Source: DASUBV01 sp035763085 (GTDB lineage Bacteria; Actinomycetota; Actinomycetes; Streptosporangiales; Streptosporangiaceae). Taken from it: a stretch of DNA of 64,000 bases. The position numbers were made by a program, and so were the translations under genes. Below are positions 26,122 to 33,570 of the stretch, piece after piece. Location of the stretch: positions 62,001-126,000 of the forward strand of contig DASUBV010000150.1 of assembly GCA_035763085.1 (NCBI GenBank). The letters are read 5' to 3'. The notes under the pieces were generated by a model. That model did no database searches, was not told where the DNA came from, and saw only the letters and a list, made by a program, of their open reading frames with translations. Every line of letters starts with the position of its first letter. Within the stretch, counting starts at the first letter, position 1.

Positions 26122-27242
26122 GACATCTCCCATCCGAACGCCCGGCTGAACCGCACGTCGCCCTCCAGCGTGTCCCGGATGTCCGCCAGCCCGTTGCGGA
26201 CCATCAGCGTGCGCTCAATGCCCAGCCCGAACGCGAAGCCCGAGTACCGGTCCGGGTCGATCCCGCAGGCCACCAGCACCCGCGGGTTGACCATGCCGCA
26301 GCCGGCGATCTCGATCCAGCCCTGCGACCGGCACACCCGGCACGGCGCGCCGCCCGGCTTGGTCGAGGCGCCCCGGCAGATGTGGCACTCCATCGACACG
26401 TCCGCCGACGGCTCGGTGAACGGGAAGAAGTCCGGCCGCAGCCGGGTGCGCAGCCCCTCGCCGAACATCGCGTCCACGAACGCGCGGATCGCGCCGCGCA
26501 GGTCGGCCATGGTCAGGCCCTCGTCCACGGCCAGGCACTCGATCTGGTTGAACACCGGGCTGTGCGTGGCGTCCAGCGTGTCGGTGCGGAAGCACTTGCC
26601 CGGGCTCACCACATACAGCGGCAGCGGCCGGGTCAGCATGGCCCGGATCTGCACTGGCGAGGTGTGCGTGCGCAGCACCACGCCCGACTTGCTGCTGCCG
26701 TCCGGCGCGGCCGCGAACATCGTGTCGTAGCTGTCCCGTGCGGGGTGGTCGGGCGGGAAGTTCAGCGCGTCGAAGTTGTACCACTCGGCCTCGACCTCGG
26801 GGCCCTCGGCAACCTCGTAGCCCATCCCGACGAACACGTCGACCAGCTGCTCAGCCACCGTGGTGACCGGGTGCCGGGCCCCGGCCGGCTCGCGGTCCCA
26901 GGGCAGCGTCACATCGACGCTCTCCTCGATCAGCACGCGCTGGTCCCGCTCGGCCTCCAGCGCGGCCTGGCGGTCGGCCAGCGCGGCCCGGATCGCGGCC
27001 CTGGCCGTGCCGACCCGCTTGCCCGCCTGGGCCCGCGCGGCCGGCGGCAGCGCCCCGATCTCGGCGTTGGCCAGCGCGATCGGCGCGCGGTCACCCGCGT
27101 GCGCCAGCCGCGCTGCCTTCAGTTCCTCTAGCGTGGCCGCGGCGGCGATGGCGGCCAGCGCCTCGTCGGTAACCCGCTGAACCTCCTCGGGCGACAGCGC
27201 TGTCACCTCCACCGGGTCGTAAGTCTTGTTAGGTGCAGACAT
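26118..27242 (-). CDS. pheS: Phenylalanyl-tRNA synthetase alpha subunit
   Basis: Catalytic class II subunit of PheRS, 374 residues. An N-terminal coiled coil (about 15-105) is followed by motif 2 (GKCFRTDTLDATHSPVFNQI) and motif 3 (SGFAFGLGIERTLMV). Two CxxC pairs (CHIC and CRVC, with a Gly/Pro-rich loop between) before GWIEIAGCGMV suggest a structural metal site, as seen in many PheS proteins. GGAGAG precedes ATG 27242. No T-box or Phe leader peptide was recognised in the 240 nt upstream. Confidence 0.95.
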   Translation of the reverse strand: MSAPNKTYDPVEVTALSPEEVQRVTDEALAAIAAAATLEELKAARLAHAGDRAPIALANAEIGALPPAARAQAGKRVGTARAAIRAALADRQAALEAERDQRVLIEESVDVTLPWDREPAGARHPVTTVAEQLVDVFVGMGYEVAEGPEVEAEWYNFDALNFPPDHPARDSYDTMFAAAPDGSSKSGVVLRTHTSPVQIRAMLTRPLPLYVVSPGKCFRTDTLDATHSPVFNQIECLAVDEGLTMADLRGAIRAFVDAMFGEGLRTRLRPDFFPFTEPSADVSMECHICRGASTKPGGAPCRVCRSQGWIEIAGCGMVNPRVLVACGIDPDRYSGFAFGLGIERTLMVRNGLADIRDTLEGDVRFSRAFGWEMS

Positions 27243-27444
27243 CGCGGTTTTGCTCTCCTGCGATCAGCGACATGTCATTGGTGCATCCGGCGACTATCAT
27301 CCCGAACGAGCTGCGCGCCCGCTGGCCGGGTTCGCCAGCTACTGCGCCGCCGGAGACGGGAAGCCGCCGGATCCGCCCGGCCGGCCGTCAGGGCCAGCCT
27401 GTCCGTGCTGACTGCGCCCGCGCTGCGCGCGGGCCGGTGCCAGC

Positions 27445-27472
27445 GAAGAAAGGGTCCGGGCCGCCAGGCCCG
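27445..27472 (-). terminator. Rho-independent terminator after the histidine kinase
   Basis: Thirteen bases after the kinase stop codon, the minus strand folds CGGGCC-TGGC-GGCCCG (27457-27472) and continues into the T-rich GACCCTTTCTTCG. This separates the kinase transcript from pheST. Confidence 0.6.
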
Positions 27473-27484
27473 TGAGCCCGCCGG

Positions 27485-28633
27485 TCAGCCGAAGTCAGGC
27501 GCGCCGGCGGGCACGGTAAATCGGAACTCAGCCCCGCCGCCGGGTGCCGGGTGCACGGCGATCGTGCCGCCGTGGGCCTCGACCAGCCCCTTGACGATGA
27601 ACAGGCCCAGACCCGCCCCGCCGCGCCGCTTGGCCCGCCAGAACTGGCGGAAGACCCTCGAGGCGAGCTCGGGCGCGATGCCATCGCCCTGGTCGCGGAC
27701 TGAGACCGCTACCCCGGGGCCGCCTGCCAGCATCGTCGGCTGCACCACAGTGGTAACGGTACCAGCCCCGTGCCGGAGGGCGTTCTCAATGAGGTTGGCC
27801 AGGACCTGGTCGATCTTGTCGGCATCCAGCCAGGTCTCGGGCAGCCCGTCGGCGGCCTCGAGCCGGAACCGGTCCTCGGCCTCGCCCGCCGCGACCCGGC
27901 CGCTGATCAGCTTGCGGGCCCGCTCCGGGATGTCCACCAGTTGGCGGTGCACCTCAATGCGGCCCGACTCGATCCGGGACACGTCCAGCAGCTCGGTGAT
28001 CAGCCGGGTCACCCGGTCGGCGTCGGCGTTGACGGTCTCCAGCATCACCCGCTTCTGGTCATCGGTGAACCGGGTCCACTTGGCCAGCAGCGTCGCGGTG
28101 AAGCCCTTCACGCTGGTCAGCGGGGAGCGCAGCTCATGGGCAACGGTCGAGACCAGGTCGGCGCGGCTGCGCTCCAGGCGGGTCCGCTGCTCAGAGCCGC
28201 GCAGGGTGATCAGGATCCGCCGGACCGAGCCCGGCTCGCGGTGCCAGCCCTCCCGCGGGCCCGTGCCGCGCGGGCAGCGCACATAGCCGACGCTGACCAG
28301 CAGCTCGGTGCCGTCGGGCAGGTACAGGCAGCACTCCGGGTGCCGGGACCGGATGCTGAGCCCGGAGTAGGGCTGCGCCGCGGTCCACCAGGACCGCTGG
28401 TCAGCGTCCTGCAGCGGCAGCACCTGGCGGATGTCGCCGCCGAGCGCCTGCGCCGGGCTGATCCCGGTCAGCCGCGCGGCGGCCTTGTTGAAGACGGAGA
28501 CGCGGCCCGCGTGGTCGGCGATGACCAGGCCGTCGGGAAGGTCATCGGCGAGGACCAGCCCGCCGCTGAAGTCGGTAGTCGCCGCGAGCGCGCCCGCATG
28601 GGCACTCGCCGGGCCCGACACGATCCCGTCCAC
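27485..28633 (-). CDS. Orphan PAS-domain sensor histidine kinase
   Basis: A 382-residue soluble kinase with no membrane span. A PAS domain (about 28-145, including GLVIADHAGRVSVFNKAAAR) is followed by HisKA with phospho-acceptor His-166 (STVAHELRSPLTSVKG) and HATPase_c with the N box (ANLIENALRHG) and G boxes (RDQGDGI, GAGLGLFIVKGLVEAHGG). No response regulator is adjacent. A kinase gene between pheS and the trmH/rplT group is also found in Streptomyces. Pro/Cys-containing PAS segments (HPECCLYLPDG) hint at redox or metal sensing, but this is only a guess. Confidence 0.88.
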   Translation of the reverse strand: MDGIVSGPASAHAGALAATTDFSGGLVLADDLPDGLVIADHAGRVSVFNKAAARLTGISPAQALGGDIRQVLPLQDADQRSWWTAAQPYSGLSIRSRHPECCLYLPDGTELLVSVGYVRCPRGTGPREGWHREPGSVRRILITLRGSEQRTRLERSRADLVSTVAHELRSPLTSVKGFTATLLAKWTRFTDDQKRVMLETVNADADRVTRLITELLDVSRIESGRIEVHRQLVDIPERARKLISGRVAAGEAEDRFRLEAADGLPETWLDADKIDQVLANLIENALRHGAGTVTTVVQPTMLAGGPGVAVSVRDQGDGIAPELASRVFRQFWRAKRRGGAGLGLFIVKGLVEAHGGTIAVHPAPGGGAEFRFTVPAGAPDFG

Positions 28634-28996
28634 TGATCCGCCGCCTCCGGGGGCCGACTTACCTGTCCCCCGGCATGACCCTGCGCCGACCCGCGGGTCC
28701 GGGGGGAATACCCGCGGGACGGCCCCTGCCGCGTCGCGGCCAGCCGGCGGGTCCGTGACCCAAGCTAGAGCCGTTCATGACGCAACGTGATCAGACTCTA
28801 GCGCGTCGGGATTGGTGCCCGGCACCCCCGGCTGGCCGCACGTAAGCAGATGGTTGCAGGATTCCTCCCGGCGGCGGAGATCTCTCCCCCGCTCTGTCTG
28901 CCCGCTCCCCGGCGTCGCGCCTGGGAGGCGCCGCCTTCCCTCGTCGCAGGCTCCTCAGTCCAGGCGGCGCCGGCCCGCCGCCGGCTCGCTCTGTGG
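28634..28996. other. Intergenic region between trmH stop and kinase start
   Basis: No credible gene in these 363 nt. On the minus strand GCTAGAG and CTCTAGC (about 28771-28803) form a 7-bp inverted repeat around an AT-richer core containing TGATCACG. TAGCTT within it could serve as the kinase -10, though no clear -35 is present. The rest is GC-rich with no strong terminator for trmH. Confidence 0.4.
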
Positions 28997-30013
28997 CTAG
29001 CCGGCGCGCTGGGCGGCCGCGGAGGCGTACAGGCAGACGGCCGCGGCGGCGGCCAGGTTGAGGCTCTCCGCCCGCCCGTAGATCGGCACCGCCACCGGGG
29101 CGTCGGCCAGCGACAGCACCTCGGGCGGCAGGCCCCATGCCTCGTTGCCGAACAGCCAGGCGGTGGGCCTGGCCAGCCACGGCCCGGTGCCCGCCGCGTC
29201 CAGCACGCGCCCGCCGGCGGCCGTGGTCGCGCTGCCGTCGGCGGCCAGCAGTTGCAATCCGGCATCGCGCAGCGCGGCGGCGGTCGCGCCGGGCTCGGCG
29301 CCGGTCACTACGGGCAGGTGGAACAGGCTGCCCGCCGAGGACCGGACGCACTTGCTGTTATAAGGATCGACAGAAGCCGCGGTGAAGATCACGCCCTGCG
29401 CCCCGGCCGCGTCGGCGGTGCGCAGCACCGTTCCGGCGTTGCCCGGGTCCCGGACGCTGGCCAGCACGGCGACCAGCCGCGGCCGGGCCGCCAGCAGCTC
29501 ATCAAGCGATACGTCCAGGAACCGGCAGACGGCCAGCAGGCCCTGCGGGGTGACCGTCTGGGCCAGTTCCGCCATGACCTCGCCGCTCACGGCGTGGACC
29601 GGGACGCTCAGCGCGGCAGCACGCCCGACCAGGCCGGCGTGCCGGTCCCGCGCGGCGCCGGTGACGAACAGCTCCAGGAGGGTGCCCGGCAGCTCCAGCG
29701 CCTCCCGGACCGCCTGCGGTCCCTCGGCCAGGAAGGTGCGGGAGCGGTCCCGGAAGGCCCGCTTGGCGAGCTGCCGGGCGGCCTTGACGCGCGGCGAGCG
29801 GATGCTGGTGATCTCGCCGGGCAGGCCCGGCCGCTGCGGGCCGGATCCCCGCGGCGTCTCCCGCCGGGATCCGGTCCGGTCAGCTGCTGCCCGGTCAGGC
29901 AGCTGCGGTGCCCAGGTCAGCGGGCAGCGCTTCCCGTGCGACGCCGACCAGCGCGGCGAACGCCTGCGGGTCGGCCACGGCCAGCTCGGCCAGCATCCGC
30001 CGGTCGACGTCAA
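28997..30013 (-). CDS. SpoU/TrmH-family RNA 2'-O-ribose methyltransferase (start unresolved)
   Basis: The conserved protein runs from about 29815 (SIRSPRVKAARQLAKRAF) to 28997. It has an N-terminal substrate-binding domain and the knotted SPOUT domain with motif 1 (RDPGNAGTVLRTADAAGA), motif 2 (LFGNEAWGLP) and motif 3 (VPIYGRAESLNLAAAAAV). It probably methylates a 23S rRNA or tRNA ribose. The only ATG, GTG or TTG in frame is at 30013, giving a 119-nt overlap with rplT and an unnatural 60-residue leader; the true start may be a CTG (for example 29824) or AUC. The usual YNPK is YNSK here. The rplT-trmH order is conserved. Confidence 0.85.
   Translation of the reverse strand: MTSTGGCWPSWPWPTRRRSPRWSASHGKRCPLTWAPQLPDRAAADRTGSRRETPRGSGPQRPGLPGEITSIRSPRVKAARQLAKRAFRDRSRTFLAEGPQAVREALELPGTLLELFVTGAARDRHAGLVGRAAALSVPVHAVSGEVMAELAQTVTPQGLLAVCRFLDVSLDELLAARPRLVAVLASVRDPGNAGTVLRTADAAGAQGVIFTAASVDPYNSKCVRSSAGSLFHLPVVTGAEPGATAAALRDAGLQLLAADGSATTAAGGRVLDAAGTGPWLARPTAWLFGNEAWGLPPEVLSLADAPVAVPIYGRAESLNLAAAAAVCLYASAAAQRAG
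29351..29364 (+). repeat. Recurrent motif copy F, inside trmH (CTTGCTGTTATAAG)
   Basis: Differs from the core at one base and lies in the coding region, opposite the codons for PYNSK. It may be chance, since the family has a conserved YNPK here. Confidence 0.3.
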
Positions 30014-30275
30014 CGCCGGCGATCTTCAGGCCCTGGATAAACCGGTTGTAGGTCATGCCTTCCGCCCGCGCGGCTGCGTTGATCCGCTGGATCCACAGCC
30101 GCCGGAACGCGCCCTTGCGGTCCTTGCGGTCGCGGTAGGCGTAGGTCATGGAGTGGAGGCTCTGCTCCTTGGCCTTGCGGTACAGCCGGGACCGCTGGCC
30201 CCGGTAGCCGCTCGCCCGCTCCAGGACAACCCGGCGCTTCTTGTGGGCATTGACCGCCCGCTTCACGCGTGCCAT
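29895..30275 (-). CDS. rplT: 50S ribosomal protein L20
   Basis: A 126-residue basic protein beginning MARVKRAVNAHKKRRVVLER with the L20 signature RKGAFRRLWIQRINAAAR (about 76-93) and GLKIAGVDVDRRMLAELA. It binds 23S rRNA early in 50S assembly and in many bacteria represses its own operon through the infC leader. It follows rpmI by 28 nt in the standard infC-rpmI-rplT order. Confidence 0.97.
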   Translation of the reverse strand: MARVKRAVNAHKKRRVVLERASGYRGQRSRLYRKAKEQSLHSMTYAYRDRKDRKGAFRRLWIQRINAAARAEGMTYNRFIQGLKIAGVDVDRRMLAELAVADPQAFAALVGVAREALPADLGTAAA

Positions 30276-30303
30276 TAGTTCGACTCCCTTGTGGCGGGCC
30301 GGG

Positions 30304-30498
30304 TCACTTTCCCAGCAGTCTCTTCATCTTCTTCGCGTCAGCCGGCGAGAGCACGACCTCGCCGGCCAGCCGGCGGGTCCGCGTGCTCGGCTTGTGCTCG
30401 AGGTAGTGGGCCCGGTTGGCCCGGCGGCGCATGATCTTGCCCGTGCCCGTCAGCCGGAAGCGCTTATTGGCTCCGCTGTGCGTCTTCATCTTCGGCAT
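30304..30498 (-). CDS. rpmI: 50S ribosomal protein L35
   Basis: 64 residues, MPKMKTHSGANKRFRLTGTG to SPADAKKMKRLLGK, the complete L35 family length. The frame is open far upstream, but the ATG at 30498 is the family start and follows ACGGAGACACGGCG. Middle gene of the IF3-L35-L20 operon. Confidence 0.96.
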   Translation of the reverse strand: MPKMKTHSGANKRFRLTGTGKIMRRRANRAHYLEHKPSTRTRRLAGEVVLSPADAKKMKRLLGK

Positions 30499-30747
30499 GT
30501 CGCCGTGTCTCCGTTCCTGCGTGCCCGTGGCATCGCTCGTCCGCGTGCCTGGGGGCACGTTCGCTCCTCGGCGCGCCGCTGGCGCGTCGTCACTCTCCCG
30601 CCCGCAGGCGGCCAGGCGAGCCCGTGGCTCGCCGCACACCCGGCTGGCACCGCCCGCCGGACATGCTAGTCAGGACAGCGCGCTCCCGGTCCGCCCGGTC
30701 GCGTCGCCACCTTGACCCGCGGCCGCCCGCCAGGGCGACCGCACGGT

Positions 30748-30767
30748 TCCGGGGATCGCTCCCCGGA
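30748..30767 (-). terminator. Hairpin in the infC-rpmI gap
   Basis: TCCGGGGA-GCGA-TCCCCGGA on the minus strand: a perfect 8-bp stem closed by a GNRA loop, eight bases after the infC stop. There is no T-run, so it may attenuate, protect the upstream mRNA 3' end or act in processing. The remaining 250 nt before rpmI hold no gene I can support. Confidence 0.5.
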
Positions 30768-30775
30768 CTAGCTCT

Positions 30776-31975
30776 TTACTCCGAATCCGCCTGGTCAGCG
30801 GGCTTGGCCGGCTTGTCGCTGGCGTCGCCGCGCTGCGCCGGCACCGGGCTCACCGGCCGCGGCCGCGGGGCCGTGGGCCGGGGCGGAGCCGGCCGCGGGG
30901 CACCGGGCCGGGGCGCAGCCGGGCGCGGCGCACTCGGCCGCGGGCCGCCTGCCGGCGCGCTGGGCCGCGGCGCAGCCGCATTCGGACTGCCAGCCTGGCT
31001 GCTGCCCGTGCCCGCCGGGCGCGGTGGCCGTGCCGCGGGCGGAGCCGGGCGCGGGCCGCCGGGCGGAGCAGGCCGCGGGGCCGGACGGGCCGCGCTGGCC
31101 GAGCTGCCGGGCGCAGGCCGCGACGCAGCCGGGCGCGATGCCGAGCCCGAGCCGGCCGGGCGCGATGCCGAGCCGGTGCTGGCCGGGCGCGACGCCGATC
31201 CCGTGCTGGCCGGGCGCGACGCCGGGCCGGTGCCGGCCGGACCTGAGCTGGCCGGGCGCGATGCCGATCCCGGGCCGGCCGGATTCGCGCTCGGGCTCGC
31301 CGGGCTCGGCCGCGCCGGGGCGGGCGTGGCGATCCGCGGTACGGAGCTCTCCCCGCCGGCGGGCCTGGCCGCCGCGCTCGCCGCGGTCCGTGCCGCCGTC
31401 CGCTCGGCGCGGGCAGCGTTGTGCTCTGCGCGGCCGTCGGAGCGCTCAGCCTTGGCCTCGGCCTTCCGCTTGTGGGGCCCGATCACCATGATCATGTTCC
31501 GGCCGTCCTGCTTGGGCTGGGCCTCCACGAAGCCGAGTTCGTCGACATCGCCAGCCAGCCGCTGCAGCAGCTTGAAGCCGAGCTCGGGACGGGACTGCTC
31601 ACGTCCCCGGAACATGATGGTCACCTTGACCTTGTCCCCCGCCTTGAGGAACCGCTCGACGTGGCCCTTCTTAGTGCCATAGTCGTGCGGGTCGATCTTG
31701 GGCCGGAGCTTGATCTCCTTGATGACCGTCTGGGCCTGGTTCTTACGCGACTCGCGGGCCTTGAGCGCGGACTCGTACTTGAACTTGCCGTAGTCCATCA
31801 GCTTGCAGACCGGCGGCCGGGCGGTCGGCGCGACCTCGACCAGGTCGAGATCGGCCTCCTGGGCCAGCCGGAGTGCATCGTTGATCGCGACAATTCCGAT
31901 CTGCTCGCCGGCGGGCCCGACGAGCCGCACCTCAGGTACGCGGATGCGCTCGTTAATACGTGGTTCGGTGCTGAT
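30776..31975 (-). CDS. infC: Translation initiation factor IF-3 with AUC start and a long C-terminal tail
   Basis: Residues 1-172 are a complete IF3: N-domain (STEPRINERIRVPEVRLVGP, then PPVCKLMDYGKFKYE) and C-domain (IKEIKLRPKIDPHDYGTKKG to MIMVIGPHKRK). I place the start at ATC 31973-31975: it matches the family N-terminus and GGAGG lies four bases before it. The first in-frame ATG (32071) would add 32 residues encoded by an attenuator hairpin. E. coli infC uses AUU for autoregulation, so AUC fits that logic. Residues from about 175 to 399 are an extra Ala/Pro/Ser/Arg-rich tail with SASRPASTG repeats, more than doubling the protein. Confidence 0.93.
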   Translation of the reverse strand: MSTEPRINERIRVPEVRLVGPAGEQIGIVAINDALRLAQEADLDLVEVAPTARPPVCKLMDYGKFKYESALKARESRKNQAQTVIKEIKLRPKIDPHDYGTKKGHVERFLKAGDKVKVTIMFRGREQSRPELGFKLLQRLAGDVDELGFVEAQPKQDGRNMIMVIGPHKRKAEAKAERSDGRAEHNAARAERTAARTAASAAARPAGGESSVPRIATPAPARPSPASPSANPAGPGSASRPASSGPAGTGPASRPASTGSASRPASTGSASRPAGSGSASRPAASRPAPGSSASAARPAPRPAPPGGPRPAPPAARPPRPAGTGSSQAGSPNAAAPRPSAPAGGPRPSAPRPAAPRPGAPRPAPPRPTAPRPRPVSPVPAQRGDASDKPAKPADQADSE

Positions 31976-32370
31976 GTGACCTCCAGTGTCACCTGCTGCT
32001 GGACCGGGACTTTCCCGGCGCTCAGCCCTGCCAGGCGCCTCCTGCCGCACAAAGCAGAAGGCCCCGCACACGTGCTTGCGGGGCCACCAGATGCGGCTAC
32101 CCCGCCCCGTATACCCAGGGCTTGGTACCCGCGACGCACACCGCTAGTCCGCCTGCCGGTCGGCGATGCGAGCCAGCGGCCGTGCGCCCGGCCTGGCCGG
32201 GAAAGCCCGGAGGCTTAGCCGGCTGCCATCCGGCCGCGAGGCCGGATGACAGGTGAACCCGCTGACGTCTGCCAGCTAGGTGGGAGGCGGCCGAGGTGGT
32301 CCTCCGCTTGCCTGCGCGGGACGGGATGCCAGGGCACCCCATGCCGAGCATGGTTGTCGTCACACCCTAA
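31976..32370 (-). promoter_or_regulatory. Structured infC leader
   Basis: About 390 nt upstream of the infC start codon hold no convincing gene. A -10-like TAGGGT (32364-32369) could start the transcript near 32357; no good -35 is visible. The leader contains a perfect 9-bp hairpin (CATCCGGCC / GGCCGGATG, 32227-32248) and the terminator-like hairpin at 32051-32085. The layout is that of an autoregulated IF3-L35-L20 leader; whether L20 or IF3 acts on it is inference. Confidence 0.5.
32051..32085 (-). terminator. Attenuator hairpin in the infC leader
   Basis: On the minus strand GGCCCCGCA (32077-32085) pairs with TGCGGGGCC (32060-32068) in a perfect 9-bp stem with an 8-nt loop containing CACGTG. 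The T-rich TTCTGCTTTG follows. It ends about 76 nt before the AUC start, where an attenuator would be expected. Confidence 0.65.
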
Positions 32371-32676
32371 CGCATGGCCACCCCCATGGGTATTCCCGCG
32401 CCAGGCCCTAACCAGCCTATCCGGGGGAAAATCCTCTTTTGCCGGGCCGGTCTTGTTCCGCCCGGCCGCCCCTGCTCAGGGCCGCGCGGCCGCCAGTTGC
32501 TGTTATCAGCTGGATGGGTGGCGCCTGGGGTGGCGAGGTCCCGCCGCGCCGGGTGCCGGACGCCGGGGTCCCGCGCGTTGGACGCCCCGGGCGCCGGGTC
32601 CCGGGCGGCTGGGGCCCGGGCGTGGCGCGGGGACCCGCGCGGTGGATGCCAGGGGCGGCGGGACCCGGGCGGGCGC
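32371..32676. other. Gene-free junction between infC leader and aroE
   Basis: 306 nt without a supportable gene. It contains one copy of the TTGCTGTTATCAGC motif (32497-32510). About 32540-32665 is an imperfect, very G-rich repetition of units like GCGCCGGGTCCCGGGCG, with several G-runs able to form quadruplexes. Related genomes usually have aroC, aroK and aroB after aroE; none is here. Confidence 0.5.
32497..32510 (+). repeat. Recurrent motif copy D (TTGCTGTTATCAGC)
   Basis: Exact core in the aroE-infC junction; preceded by CGCCAG, as is copy E. Confidence 0.6.
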
Positions 32677-33570
32677 CTAGCGGGCGGAGAGCGCTGCGCG
32701 GCCGGCCTGGCGCATGGCTTCCACCGGCGCGTCCCGGCCCGTCATCAGCTCCGCCTGGCGGGCGGCCTGGTGCAGCAGCAGCTCGAACCCGCCCGCCACG
32801 ACGGCTCCCGCCCGCCCGGCCGCGTCGGCCAGCCGGGTCGGCCACGGGTGATAGCTCACGTCCAGGACGACCTCGGCCGTCAGGTCACCGTCGTCGAGCA
32901 GCCCCGCGTAATGATCGGCCGCGCCGGCCGGGACGGTGGAGATCAGCAGCTGCCAGCCGCCGGCGCCGGACCCGGCGGCGCCGCCGGACCTGGCCCCGAA
33001 CTCCGTCAGCCGGACGGGCACGCCCACCTGCCCGGCCACCGCCAGCAACTGGAAGGCGCTGGCCTGGCTGCGGACGGCCACCGTGGCCTGCTTCACGCCC
33101 AGGCGGCGCAGCGCCGCCAGCGCCGAGCAGGCCGTCGCGCCGGCGCCCAGCACCAGCACCGAGTCGGGCGCTGACGTCAGCCCGGCCTCCGCCAGGGCCG
33201 TGATCATGCCGGGCACGTCAGTGTTGTAGCCGGCCCGGCCCGACTCGCCGAAGATCACCGTGTTCGCCGCGCCGACTTGCGTGACCAGCGGCTCAACCTG
33301 GGTCAGCAGCGGGATGACCGCGCGCTTGAGCGGCATGGTCAGCGACAGGCCCGCCCACTCCGGGCCCAGTGAGTCCAGCAGGCCCGGCAGCCGCTCCTGG
33401 TCGCACTCGATCGCCTCGTAGGCCCAGTCGTCCAGGCCCAGGGCCCGGTAAGCGGCCGTGTGCAGCACCGGGGACAGCGAATGGGCAACCGGGGAGCCGA
33501 GCACGGCCGCGCGGCGGGCGGCGATGCTCAGGTCCCGTTCTTGATGTTCTGGTTGGATTCCTTGACCCAC
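32677..33570 (-). CDS. aroE: Shikimate 5-dehydrogenase
   Basis: NADPH-dependent reduction of 3-dehydroshikimate. It has the substrate-site VLGSPVAHSLSP, the catalytic Lys in SLTMPLKRAVIP, the Asp of YNTDVPGMITAL and the dinucleotide motif VLGAGATACSALAALRRLG. The start is uncertain: GTG 33570 (297 residues) is the nearest ordinary codon and overlaps mltG by 43 nt. A CTG at 33531 overlaps the mltG stop as CTGA and gives a more typical N-terminus; a GTG within VLGSPV is a third choice. A Gly/Ser/Ala-rich loop is present before WQLLISTVP. Confidence 0.9.
   Translation of the reverse strand: MGQGIQPEHQERDLSIAARRAAVLGSPVAHSLSPVLHTAAYRALGLDDWAYEAIECDQERLPGLLDSLGPEWAGLSLTMPLKRAVIPLLTQVEPLVTQVGAANTVIFGESGRAGYNTDVPGMITALAEAGLTSAPDSVLVLGAGATACSALAALRRLGVKQATVAVRSQASAFQLLAVAGQVGVPVRLTEFGARSGGAAGSGAGGWQLLISTVPAGAADHYAGLLDDGDLTAEVVLDVSYHPWPTRLADAAGRAGAVVAGGFELLLHQAARQAELMTGRDAPVEAMRQAGRAALSAR

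Noticed and set aside
27243..27484. T-box or Phe-rich leader peptide ahead of pheS
   Set aside because: No T-box consensus and no short frame rich in Phe with a ribosome site was found; only a terminator belonging to the upstream kinase is present.
32097..32363. 88-codon minus-strand frame in the infC leader
   Set aside because: No homology-like features or good ribosome site, and it lies over the structured hairpins of the leader.
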